This document shows positions 47,011 to 59,000 of a stretch of 64,000 nt of DNA, piece by piece. This stretch comes from Actinostola sp. cb2023 (Eukaryota; Cnidaria; Anthozoa; Actiniaria; Actinostolidae). Both the position numbers and the translations under genes were made by a program. The notes under the pieces were generated by a model. The model was not told where the DNA came from. It saw nothing but the letters and a program-made list of their open reading frames with translations, and did no database searches. The stretch is from positions 168,369 to 232,368 of the forward strand of contig JAUJYZ010000917.1 of assembly GCA_033675265.1 (NCBI GenBank). Direction: 5' to 3'. The stretch's first letter is position 1, and each line of letters begins with the position of its first letter.

Positions 47011-47529
47011 TCAAACAAAGTCTATACTTTCAAAAACTCTGTGGAGATTAGACAGTCTAACAGTGACAACGATAAATGTAACTGAATAGTTGATGACATC
47101 AGTCGGATTCGCATATTGGCTCCTCGTAAGGTGCACATCCAGATGTTTTCCAGTACGGGCCAATATCCTCTGAACTACTGCTGTCGCCTGCGACTTCTGT
47201 TGTAATCCCCACACAACTCCCATCGACACTTTCACTGCATCACCACTACTTTCACTGCAATCACCTTCATTGCCATCACCTTCATCACTATCACTTTCAC
47301 CGCCATCACTTTCATTGCCATCACCTTCATCACTATCACTTTCACCGCCATCACTTTCATTGCCATCACCTTCATCACTATCACTTTCACCGCCATCACT
47401 TTCATCGTCATCACCTTCATCGTCATTACGTTCATCATCATCATCTGCATCGTGACCACTTCCACATTGACTTTCATTAGCAACAAAGCCTAAAATCTTG
47501 CGTAGTTCGGATTTCGCACTGTCATCCAA
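47011..47529 (-). CDS. 172-codon acidic-repeat protein frame, unknown
   Basis: The first ~25 residues (MDDSAKSELRKILGFVANES...) are followed by a Asp/Glu/Ser/Gly-rich stretch with a 15-residue unit (GDGNESDGGESDSDE-like) repeated three times, then ~70 residues of ordinary composition ending VFESIDFV. The 45-bp minisatellite accounts for part of the open length. A splice-acceptor-like atatcttcag precedes the ATG on this strand (about 47541). No domain is recognised. A low-complexity host or transposon protein exon is possible, as is chance openness caused by the repeat. Confidence 0.3.
   Translation of the reverse strand: MDDSAKSELRKILGFVANESQCGSGHDADDDDERNDDEGDDDESDGGESDSDEGDGNESDGGESDSDEGDGNESDGGESDSDEGDGNEGDCSESSGDAVKVSMGVVWGLQQKSQATAVVQRILARTGKHLDVHLTRSQYANPTDVINYSVTFIVVTVRLSNLHRVFESIDFV
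47265..47400. repeat. 45-bp minisatellite, three units
   Basis: The unit built on ttgccatcaccttcatcact and ttcaccgccatcactttca repeats with a 45-bp period, in frame with the acidic reading frame on the minus strand. Confidence 0.92.
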
Positions 47530-47553
47530 AAGATTACATCCTGAAGATATGAT

Positions 47554-47751
47554 GTGAAGGTACAGGAAATTGGAAGTGATGAAGACGACGAGGAATCAGA
47601 CGACGACGAAGAGCAAAAAAGTGAAGGCGAAGGCGAAACAGTTGAGGAGGAGGAGAGCATTTCCAATCTTTTACACACCACAAGATTCGGTCGAGTTTGC
47701 AGGACATGGCCAATGTATTATTGGTGCTGCAGATTTTCTATGACTCAATAA
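47554..47751 (+). pseudogene. acidic C-terminal tail with TRFGR motif, probable element protein remnant
   Basis: The frame reads an Asp/Glu-rich tail (GSDEDDEESDDDEEQ...) and then NLLHTTRFGRVCRTW and a stop, with AATAAA about 40 bp after it (near 47792). Acidic tails followed by a T-x-x-G-R motif are common at the C-termini of invertebrate transposable-element proteins. No upstream body is present in the same orientation. It starts 25 bp from the start of the divergent acidic frame on the minus strand. Confidence 0.35.
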
Positions 47752-48104
47752 TTTTTAGATTTTCTTGTATTTTGCTAGTCGAAAGATAGTAAAATAAACG
47801 AGCCAAAGTTTGGACCATTTCAATGTATTATTGGTGGCTTTTGTAAATGCGTGAACAGCTTATTTTTTACGCAGATGTGCACTTGCGTATATATAGGCAC
47901 ACTACGCACCAGGTAATTGCCGTTAATTAATACTTCTCTGAATAGCTGATTACATAAACTTTATTAACGTGTCATGACTTCTAGCATACCACAAGTGGTA
48001 CACTAATCGGGGACACTGGCTTGAATGTTTCGACAGTTATTATTATTGAACACTCCTGTGTCCTATCATGGAACAAATTGACCGATTGGAAGGAAGCTAT
48101 CTCG
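47752..48104. other. unassigned stretch
   Basis: AT-rich. No supported feature apart from the AATAAA noted above. Confidence 0.35.
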
Positions 48105-48296
48105 AGGGAGGGTCATAATTTTTGGGGCTGATGTTTTAGGGTGGGCCACGATTTCTAGCCTTGGGCTGATGTTTTGGGGAGGGCCAACATTTTTGGGTCC
48201 TCGTTTTAGATATTTTACACAACCCCCTCCCCCCAGTAATTAATGACAGCTCCCTTATGAAGATATAAAGCTGATAATAGTGATGACATATGTACA

Positions 48297-48552
48297 GGGG
48301 TGCTTACCATTTACTCGGAAAAACCGGAAATTCCGGTTGGAAAAACAAATGGTAAGTGTCATTCCGATCGGAAAGTTTCGGAAAACTCGGTCTAGCGATT
48401 GAGGTAATCCACTTTTCCCGCTCTTTTCGTTTTTGTCCGGAGACGCGTGTACCATTAGACCGAGTTTTCCGGAACTTTCCGATCGGAATGACACATACCT
48501 TTCTTTTTCAAACCGGAATTTCTGGTTTTTCCGAGTAAATGGTAAGCACCCC
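48297..48552. mobile_element. foldback MITE with GGGGTGCTTACC ends
   Basis: Arms of ~105 bp start GGGGTGCTTACCATTTACTC and include ggaaaaaccggaa and cattccgatcggaaa. The loop is about 48405-48445. The same open frame appears on both strands because of symmetry. Confidence 0.88.
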
Positions 48553-50004
48553 AGGTGTTTCATTTTGGCATAACTTGCAGTTCGTGCATAAGTGCTAGGG
48601 GAGGGAAGGGAGGGAAGGGGAACAAGGCAGGCTAGACCTCAAAGTATGTACACCAAACACAAACAACGATGAGTTTCTTCAAGTCTCATTAGAAGGAAAT
48701 GAGCGAACTGAAGTGGGTTATAGCGATGTATTGGAGCCTCATAACAAATTAGATTCAACGACAGAATTCGAAATACGTCCACGCCCATCCGGTCTGTAGA
48801 AAAACATTGCAAGACTGGGTACGAGTGTTATTGCCATTGAGATAGCAGTTCTTAACATTTTGACAATGTGATCTCCAATGTAAAAACTGTATATCCTACC
48901 TATCCAATGTGCTGGAGACAGAACGTTGAATCCATTCAAGTGATATTTCCACTAGTCTTTCATCGAGGGCAAACACCTCGAGAAACTAGTAACTAATTCA
49001 GCCAATCAAACTACTCGAACCCAGTCTTCCAACATTTGCCACAGACCGGACTGATCCATGATCAGATTAACCAGTGCACCAGCTGATCCGTCGGAGAAAT
49101 TCCCATCGAAGCACAGGAAGCCCAATAACTGTCAGTGTCTTTTGTTATGTACAGCGGTTTCAAGATATGTTGTCTGTTAAAGCACTTAATCTACGCGACA
49201 AACTTAAACAAGTAGGTAGCGTGGGAAATGTTGTAGTTGTAACGTGTTTATTTTTACTCAAGACGCAAAATTATGTGACTAAAGCTACAGCTATTTCAAA
49301 AAAGGTTGGTGAAGGTTTTGTTGCATCTTTTTGAAATAGCTGTATAAGAACAAGACAACGATGGTAAAAAAAGAACCAAAACAAGAAATGTATAGCTGCA
49401 TATAGTATAGCTCACTTTCCGTTTTTATTGTTGTGAAACGAGGCACGTGTGGTTTGCCCTTTCACTTAGTCCCTCTTCTCATATGCAACCCATTGATTAC
49501 AAAAGCTAGTTCTATAGATATAGTCCAGTCATTTTAATGATAGACCTGCCACTAATTGCAACAGAAGGTTTTTCTGCATTATATAGTCCGGAATACCGTC
49601 TAATCTCGTAATGCGCCAAAATCAGTATACAGTCAGTTCAGTAAAGCGCAGACCAATGTCATTTTGCAGCAGGAAGAAACGTAGAAAGATGATATTTTGT
49701 GTTGTTTGCGTGACAGATTACGATATGCTTAATCAGCTCAGAACGCCAATCACTGTATACGTTTACATTAATAAACGTATATTTTTGTAAACGCTTTACA
49801 TGTAAGGTCGCCGCTATACACGAGGGGACACGTCAGTGGGAGGAACATACAGTCACGTTCTGTACTGCACACGGGAGGACGTGTAGCGGGAATATGAAGC
49901 AGGGACAAAACATACACACACTCAGGAAAATGTAGCAGGAACGTGTCGCAGGGACGTGTAGTAGGAACATGTCCCTCCGCGTCTGAACTCTTTTGTTCAA
50001 AGCA
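48553..50004. other. unassigned region, degenerate repeats at the end
   Basis: A G/A-rich stretch lies at 48597-48625. The 86-codon frame at 49074-49334 (plus) has no motif and is not called. From about 49830 to 49975 a degenerate repeat of ggacgtgtagcaggaac runs up to the satellite. Confidence 0.4.
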
Positions 50005-53000
50005 CACAAATATATCGCCTTAGTTGCACCCTGCTGGGGAAGACATAAATATATCGCCTTAGTAGTACCCTGCTGGGGAAGACATCAATATGGCCTTAGT
50101 AGTACTCTGCTGGGGAAGACATAACTATCGCCTTAGTAGTACCCTGCTGGGGAAGACATAAATATATCGTCTTAGTAGTACCCTGATGGGGAAGACATAA
50201 ATATATCGCCTTAGTAGTACCCTGCTGGGGAAGACATAAATATCGCCTTAGTAGTACCCTGCTGGGGAAGACACAAATATAGCCTTAGTAGTACCCTGCT
50301 GGGGAAGACATCAATATGGCCTTAGTAGTACTCTGCTGGGGAAGACATAAATATCGCCTTAGTAGTACCCTGCTGGGGAAGACATAAATATCGCCTTTGT
50401 AGTACCCTGCTGGGGAAGACATAAATATGGCCTTAGTAGGACCCTGCTGGGGAAGACACAAATATAGCCTTAGTAGTACCCTGCTGGGGAAGACATAAAT
50501 ATGGCCTTAGTAGTACCCTGCTGGGGAAGACATAAATATCGCCTTAGTAGTACCCTGCTGGGGAAGACATACATTTGTAAATATGGCCTTAGTAGTACCC
50601 TGCTGGGGAAGACATAAATATCGCCTTAGTAGTGCCCTGCTGGGGAATACATAAATATCGCCTTAGTAGTACCCTGCTGGGGAAGACACAAATATAGCCT
50701 TAGTAGTACCCTGCTGGGGAAGACATCAATATGGCCTTAGTAGTACTCTGCTGGATAAGACATAAATATCGCCTTAGTAGTACCCTGCTGGGGAAGACAT
50801 AAATATCGCCTTTGTAGTACCCTGCTGGGGAAGACATAAATATGGCCTTAGTAGGACCCTGCTGGGGAAGACATAAATATAGCCTTAGTAGTACCCTGCT
50901 GGGGAAGACATACATTTGTAAATATGGCCTTAGTAGTACCCTGCTGGAGAAGACATAAATATGGCCTTAGTAGTACCCTGCTGGGGAAGACATAAATATG
51001 GCCTTAGTAGTACCCTGCTGGGGAAGACATAAATATCGCCTTAGTAGTGCCCTGCTGGGGAAGACATAAATATGGCCTTAGTAGTGCCCTGCTGGGGAAT
51101 ACATAAATATCGCCTGAGTGGTACCCTGCTGGGGAAGACATAAATATTGCCTTAGTAGTGCCCTGCTGGGGAATACATGAATATTGCCTTAGTAGTGCCC
51201 TGCTGGGGAGGACATAAATATCGCCTTAGTAGTGCCCTGCTGGGGAGGACATAAATATCGCCTTAATAGTACCCTGCTGGGGAAGACATAAATATGGCCT
51301 TAGTAGTACTCTGCTGGGGAAGACATAAACATGGCCTTAGTAGTACCCTGCTGGGGAAGACATAAATATCGCCTTAGTAGTGACCTGCTGGGGAAGACAT
51401 AAATATGGCCTTAGTAGTGACCTGCTGGGGAAGACATAAATATCGCCTTAGTAGTACCCTGCTGGGGAAGACATAAATATCGCCTGAGTGGTACCCTGCT
51501 GGGGAATACATAAATATCGCCTTAGTAGTGCCCTGCTGGGGAATACATAAATATCGCCTTAGTAGTACCCTGCTGGGGAAGACATCAATATCGCCTGAGT
51601 GGTACCCTGCTGGGGAATACATAAATATCGCCTTAGTAGTGCCCTGCTGGGGAATACATAAATATCGCCTTAGTAGTGCCCTGCTGGGGAAGACATAAAT
51701 ATCGCCTTAGTAGTACCCTGATGGGGAATACATAAATATGGCCTTAGTAGTACCCTGCTGGGGAAGACATAAATATCGCCTTAGTAGTACCCTGCGGTGG
51801 AAGACATAAATATCACCTTAGTAGTACCCTGTGGTGGAAGACATAAATATGGCCTTAGTAGTACCCTGCGGTGGAAGAAATAAATATCACCTTAGTAGTA
51901 CCTTGCGGTGGAAGACATAAATATCACCTTAGTAGTACCCTGCGGTGGGGAAGACATAAACATCGCCAAAGTGGTAACCTGCTGGGGAATACATAAATAT
52001 CACCTTAGTAGTGCCCTGCTGGGGAATACATAAATATCGCCTTAGTAGTGCCCTGCGGTGGAAGACATAAATATCACCTTAGTAGTACCTTGCGGTGGAA
52101 GACATAAATATCACCTTAGTAGTACCCTGCGGTGGGGAAGACATAAATATCGCCAAAGTGGTACCCTGCTGGGGAATACATAAATATCGCCTTAGTAGTG
52201 CCCTGCTGGGGAATACATAAATATCGCCTTAGTAGTGCCCTGCTGGGGAAGACATATATATCGCCTTAGTAGTACCCTGATGGGGAATACATCAATATGG
52301 CCTTAGTAGTACCCTGCTGGGGAAGACATTAATATCGCCTTAGTAGTACTCTGCTGGGGAAGACATAAATATAGCCTTAGTAGTACCCTGCTGGGGAAGA
52401 CATAAATATGGCCTTAGTAGTGCCCTGCTGGGGAATACATAAATATGGCCTTAGTAGTACCCTGCTGGGGAAGACATAAATATGGCCTTAGTAGTACCCT
52501 GCTGGGGAAGACATAAATATCGCCTTAGTAGTACCCTGCTGGGGAAGATATACATTTGTAAATATGGCCTTAGTAGTACCCTGCTGGAGAAGACATAAAT
52601 ATGGCCTTAGTAGTACCCTGCTGGGGAAGACATAAATATTGCCTTAGTAGTACCCTGCTAGGGAAGACATGAATATGGCCTTAGTAGTGCCCTGCTGGGG
52701 AATACATAAATATCGCCTTAGTAGTACCCTGCTGGGGAAGACATAAATATGGCCTTAGTAGGACCCTGCTGGAGAAGACATCAATATGCCTTAGTAGTAC
52801 CCTGCTGGGGAAGACATAAATATCGCCTTAGTAGTACCCTGCTGGGGAAGACATAAATATGGCCTTAGTAGTGCCCTGCTGGGGAATACATAAATATCGC
52901 CTTAGTAGTACCCTGCTGGGGAAGACATAAATATCGCCTGAGTGGTACCCTGCTGGGGAATACATAAATATTGCCTTAGTAGTGCCCTGCTGGGGAATAC

Positions 53001-56000
53001 ATAAATATCGCCTTAGTAGTGCCCTGCTGGGGAGGACATAAATATCGCCTTAGTAGTACCCTGCTGGGGAAGACATAAATATGGCCTTAGTAGGACCCTG
53101 CTGGGGAAGACACAAATATAGCCTTAGTAGTACCCTGCTGGGGAAGACATAAATATTGCCTTAGTAGGACCCTGATGGGGAATATATAAATATGGCCTTA
53201 GTAGTACCCTGCTGGGGAAGACATAAACATAGCCTTAGTAGTATCCTGCTGGGGAAGACATAAATATAGCCTTAGTAGTACCCTGCTGGGGAAGACATAA
53301 ATATCGCCTTAGTAGTACCATGCTGGGGAAGACATAAATATCGCCTTAGTAGTACCCTGCTGGGGAAGACATAAATATCGCCTGAGTGGTACCCTGCTGG
53401 GGAATACATAAATATGGCCTTAGTAGTACCCTGCTGGGGAATACATAAATATCGCCTTAGTAGTGCCCTGCTGGGGAATACATAAATATCTCCTTAGTAG
53501 TACCATGCTGGGGAAGACATAAATATGGCCTTAGTAGTACCCTGCTGGAGAAGACATAAATATGGCCTTAGTAGTACCCTGCTGGGGAATACATAAATAT
53601 CGCCTTAGTAGTACCCTGCTGGGGAAGACATAAATATGGCCTTAGTAGGACCCTGCTGGGGAAGACACAAATATAGCCTTAGTAGTACCCTGCTGGGGAA
53701 GACATAAATATTGCCTTAGTAGGACCCTGATGGGGAATATATAAATATGGCCTTAGTAGTACCCTGCTGGGGAAGACATAAACATAGCCTTAGTAGTATC
53801 CTGCTGGGGAAGACATAAATATAGCCTTAGTAGTACCCTGCTGGGGAAGACATAAATATCGCCTTAGTAGTACCATGCTGGGGAAGACATAAATATCGCC
53901 TTAGTAGTACCCTGCTGGGGAAGACATCAATATCGCCTGAGTGGTACCCTGCTGGGGAATACATAAATATGGCCTTAGTAGTACCCTGCTGGGGAATACA
54001 TAAATATCGCCTTAGTAGTGCCCTGCTGGGGAATACATAAATATCGCCTTAGTAGTACCATGCTGGGGAAGACATAAATATGGCCTTAGTAGTACCCTGC
54101 TGGAGAAGTCATAAATATGGCCTTAGTAGTACCCTGCTGGGGAATACATAAATATCGCCTTAGTAGTACCCTGCTGGGGAAGACATAAATATGGCCTTAG
54201 TAGTACCCTGCTGGGGAATACATAAATATCGCCTTAGTAGTGCCCTGCTGGGGAATACATAAATATCGCCTTAGTAGTACCCTGCTGGGGAAGACATAAA
54301 TATGACCTTAGTAGTACCCTGCTGGGGAATACATAAATATCGCCTTAGTAGTGCCCTGCTGGGGAATACATAAATATCGCCTTAGTAGTACCCTGCTGGG
54401 GAAGACATAAATATCGCCTGAGTGGTAACCTGCTGGGGAATACATAAATATCGCCTTAGTGGTGCCCTGCTGGGGAATACATAAATATCGCCTTAGTAGT
54501 GCCCTGCTGGGGAAGACATAAATATCGCCTTAGTAGTACCCTGCTGGGGAATACATAAATATGGCCTTAGTAGTGCCCTGCTGGGGAATACATAAATATC
54601 GCCTTAGTAGTGCCCTGCTGGGGAGGACATCAATATCGCCTTAGTAGTACCCTGCTGGGGAACACATAAATATGGCCTTAGTAGGACCCTGCTGGGGAAG
54701 ACACAAATATAGCCTTAGTAGTACCCTGCTGGGGAAGACATAAATATTGCCTTAGTAGGACCCTGATGGGGAATACATAAATATGGCCTTAGTAGTACCC
54801 TGCTGGGGAAGACATAAATATAGCCTTAGTAGTATCCTGCTGGGGAAGACATAAATATAGCCTTAGTAGTACCCTGCTGGGGAAGACATAAATATCGCCT
54901 TAGTAGTACACTGCTGGAGAAGACATAAATATGGCCTTAGTAGTACCCTGCTGGAGAAGACATAAATATCGCCTTAGTAGTACCCTGCTGGGGAATACAT
55001 AAATATCGCCTTAGTAGTACCCTGCTGGGGAAGACATAAATATAGCCTTAGTAGTACCCTGCTGGGGAAGACATAAATATGGCCTTAGTAGTGCCCTGCT
55101 GGGGAATACATAAATATGGCCTTAGTAGTACCCTGCTGGGGAAGATATACATTTGTAAATATGGCCTTAGTAGTACCCTGCTGGAGAAGACATAAATATG
55201 GCCTTAGTAGTACCCTGCTGGGGAAGACATAAATATGGCCTTAGTAGTACTCTGCTGGGGAAGACATAAATATCGCCTTAGTAGTACCCTGCTGGGGAAG
55301 ACATAAATATCGCCTGAGTGGTACCCTGCTGGGGAATTCATAAATATTGCCTTAGTAGTGCCCTGCTGGGGAATACATAATATCGCCTTAGTAGTGCCCT
55401 GCTGGGGAGGACATAAATATCGCCTTAGTAGTACCCTGCTGGGGAACACATAAATATGGCCTTAGTAGGACCCTGCTGGGGAAGACACAAATATAGCCTT
55501 AGTAGTACCCTGCTGGGGAAGACATAAATATCACCTTAGTAGTACCTTGCGGTGGAAGACATAAATATCACCTTAGTAGTACCCTGCGGTGGGGAAGACA
55601 TAAACATCGCCAAAGTGGTAACCTGCTGGGGAATACATAAATATCACCTTAGTAGTGCCCTGCTGGGGAATATATAAATATCGCCTTAGTAGTGCCCTGC
55701 GGTGGAAGACATAAATATCACCTTAGTAGTACCTTGCGGTGGAAGACATAAATATCACCTTAGTAGTACCCTGCGGTGGGGAAGACATAAACATCGCCAA
55801 AGTGGTACCCTGCTGGGAAATACATAAATATCGCCTTAGTAGTGCCCTGCTGGGGAATACATAAATATCGCCTTAGTAGTGCCTGCTGGGGAAGACATAA
55901 ATATGGCCTTAGTAGTACCCTGCTGGGGAAGACATAAATATCGCCTTAGTAGTACTCTGCTGGGGAAGACATAAATATGGCCTTAGTAGTACCCTGCTGG

Positions 56001-59000
56001 GGAAGACATAAATATCGCCTTAGTAGTACCCTGCTGGGGGAATACATAAATATGGCCTTAGTAGTACCCTGCTGGGGAAGACATAAATATGGCCTTAGTA
56101 GTACCCTGCTGGGGAAGACATAAATATGGCCTTAGTAGTACCCTGCTGGGGAAGACATAAATATCGCCTTAGTAGTACCCTGCTGGGGAAGACATAAATA
56201 TCGCCTTAGTAGTACCCTGCTGGGGAATACATAAATATGCCTTAGTAGTGCCCTGCTGGGGAATACATAAATATCGCCTTAGTAGTGCCCTGCTGGGGAA
56301 GACATAAATATCGCCTTAGTAGTACCCTGCTGGGGAAGACATAAATATAGCCTTAGTAGTACCCTGCTGGGGAAGACATAAATATCGCCTTAGTAGTACC
56401 CTGCTGGGGAAGACATAAATATCGCCTTAGTAGTACCCTGCTGGGGAAGACATAAATATCGCCTTAGTAGTACCCTGCTGGGGAATACATAAATATCGCC
56501 TTAGTAGTACCCTGCTGGGGAATACATAAATATCGCCTTAGTAGTGCCCCTGCTGGGGAATACATAAATATCGCCTTAGTAGTACCCTGCTGGGGAAGAC
56601 ATAAATATGGCCTTAGTAGTACCCTGCTGGAGAAGACATAAATATGGCCTTAGTAGTACCCTGCTGGGGAATACATAAATATGCCTTAGTAGTACCCTGC
56701 TGGGGAAGACATAAATATCGCCTTAGTAGTACCCTGCTGGGGGAGGACATAAATATCGCCTTAGTAGTACCCTGCTGGGGAACACATAAATATGGCCTTA
56801 GTAGGACCCTGCTGGGGAAGACACAAATATAGCCTTAGTAGTACCCTGCTGGGGAAGACATAAATATCACCTTAGTAGTACCTTGCTGGGGAAGACATAA
56901 ATATCGCCTTAGTAGTACCCTGCTGGGGAAGACATAAACATCGCCAAAGTGGTAACCTGCTGGGGAATACATAAATATCACCTTAGTAGTGCCCTGCTGG
57001 GGATATACATAAATATCGCCTTAGTAGTGCCCTGCGGTGGAAGACATAAATATCACCTTAGTAGTACCTTGCGGTGGAAGACATAAATATCGCCTTAGTA
57101 GTACCCTGCTGGGGAAGACATAAACATCGCCATAGTGGTACCCTGCTGGGGAATACATAAATATCGCCTTAGTAGTGCCCTGCTGGGGAATACATAAATA
57201 TCGCCTTAGTAGTGCCCTGCTGGGGAAGACATAAATATGGCCTTAGTAGTACCCTGCTGGGGAAGACATTAATATCGCCTTAGTAGTACCCTGCTGGGGA
57301 AGACATAAATATAGCCTTAGTAGTACCCTGCTGGGGAAGACATAAATATGGCCTTAGTAGTGCCCTGCTGGGGAATACATAAATATCGCCTTAGTAGTAC
57401 CCTGCTGGGGAAGATATACATTTGTAAATATGGCCTTAGTAGTACCCTGCTGGGGAAGACATAAATATGGCCTTAGTAGTACCCTGCTGGGGAAGACATA
57501 AATATGGCCTTAGTAGTACTCTGCTGGGGAAGACATAAATATCGCCTTAGTAGTACCCTGCTGGGGAAGACATAAATATCGCCTGAGTGGTACCCTGCTG
57601 GGGAATACATAAATATGGCCTTAGTAGTACCCTGCTGGGGAATACATAAATATCGCCTTAGTAGTGCCCTGCTGGGGAATACATAAATATCGCCTTAGTA
57701 GTACCCTGCTGGGGAAGACATAAATATGGCCTTAGTAGTACCCTGCTGGGGAAGACATAAATATCGCCTTAGTAGTACCCTGCTGGGGAACACATAAATA
57801 TGGCCTTAGTAGTACCCTGCTGGGGGAATACAAATATAGCCTTAGTAGTACCCTGCTGGGGAAGATATACATTTGTAAATATGGCCTTAGTAGTACCCTG
57901 CTGGGGAAGACATAAATATGGCCTTAGTAGTACCCTGCTGGGGAAGACATAAATATGGCCTTAGTAGTACCCTGCTGGGGAAGACATAAATATCGCCTTA
58001 GTAGTACCCTGCTGGGGGAAGACATAAATATCGCCTGAGTAGTACCCTGCTGGGGAATACATAAATATATTGCCTTAGTAGTAGTACCCTGCTGGGGAAT
58101 ACATAAATATCGCCTTAGTAGTACCCTGCTGGGGAAGACATAAATATCGCCTTAGTAGTACCCTGCTGGGGAAGACATAAATATAGCCTTAGTAGTACCC
58201 TGCTGGGGAAGACATAAATATCGCCTTAGTAGTACCCTGCTGGGGAAGACATAAATATCGCCTTAGTAGTACCCTGCTGGGGAAGACATAAAATATCGCC
58301 TTAGTGGTACCCTGCTGGGGAATACATAAATATGGCCTTAGTAGTACCCTGCTGGGGAATACATAAATATGGCCTTAGTAGTGCCCTGCTGGGGAATACA
58401 TAAATATCGCCTTAGTAGTACCCTGCTGGGGAAGACATAAATATGGCCTTAGTAGTACCCTGCTTAGAAGACATAAATATCGCCTTAGTAGTACCCTGAT
58501 GGGGGGAACACATAAATATGGCCTTAGTAGGACCCTGCTGGGGAAGACACAAATATAGCCTTAGTAGTACCCTGCTGGGGAAGACATAAATATTGCCTTA
58601 GTAGGACCCTGATGGGGAATACATAAATATGGCCTTAGTAGTACCCTGCTGGGGAAGACATAAATATAGCCTTAGTAGTACCCTGCTGGGGAAGACATAA
58701 ATATAGCCTTAGTAGTACCCTGCTGGGGAAGACATAAATATCGCCTTAGTAGTACACTGCTGGAGAGACATACATAAATATGGCCTTAGTAGTACCCTGC
58801 TGGAGAAGACATAAATATCGCCTTAGTAGTACCCTGCTGGGGAATACATAAATATCGCCTTAGTAGTACCCTGCTGGGGAAGACATAAATATAGCCTTAG
58901 TAGTACCCTGCTGGGGAAGACATAAATATGGCCTTAGTAGTGCCCTGCTGGGGAATACATAAATATCGCCTTAGTAGTACCCTGCTGGGGAAGATATACA

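Larger units (their letters stand above)
46027..48240. other. composite segment bounded by G-rich motif repeats
   Basis: Both edges carry repeated versions of gggagggccaaatttttttgg / ttttaggggagggtcacaaa: at 46027-46110, and three to four copies at 48105-48215. The outermost bases are gggggaggg and cctcccccc. It may be a single ~2.2-kb element with ragged ends. Between them lie a palindrome (46749-46934) and the acidic frames. Confidence 0.45.

Noticed and set aside
47270..47455. Ser/Pro-rich frame opposite the acidic frame
   Set aside because: It is the antisense of the 45-bp minisatellite.
49074..49334. 86-codon frame on the plus strand
   Set aside because: No motif, splice context or similarity that I can see, and the length is expected by chance.
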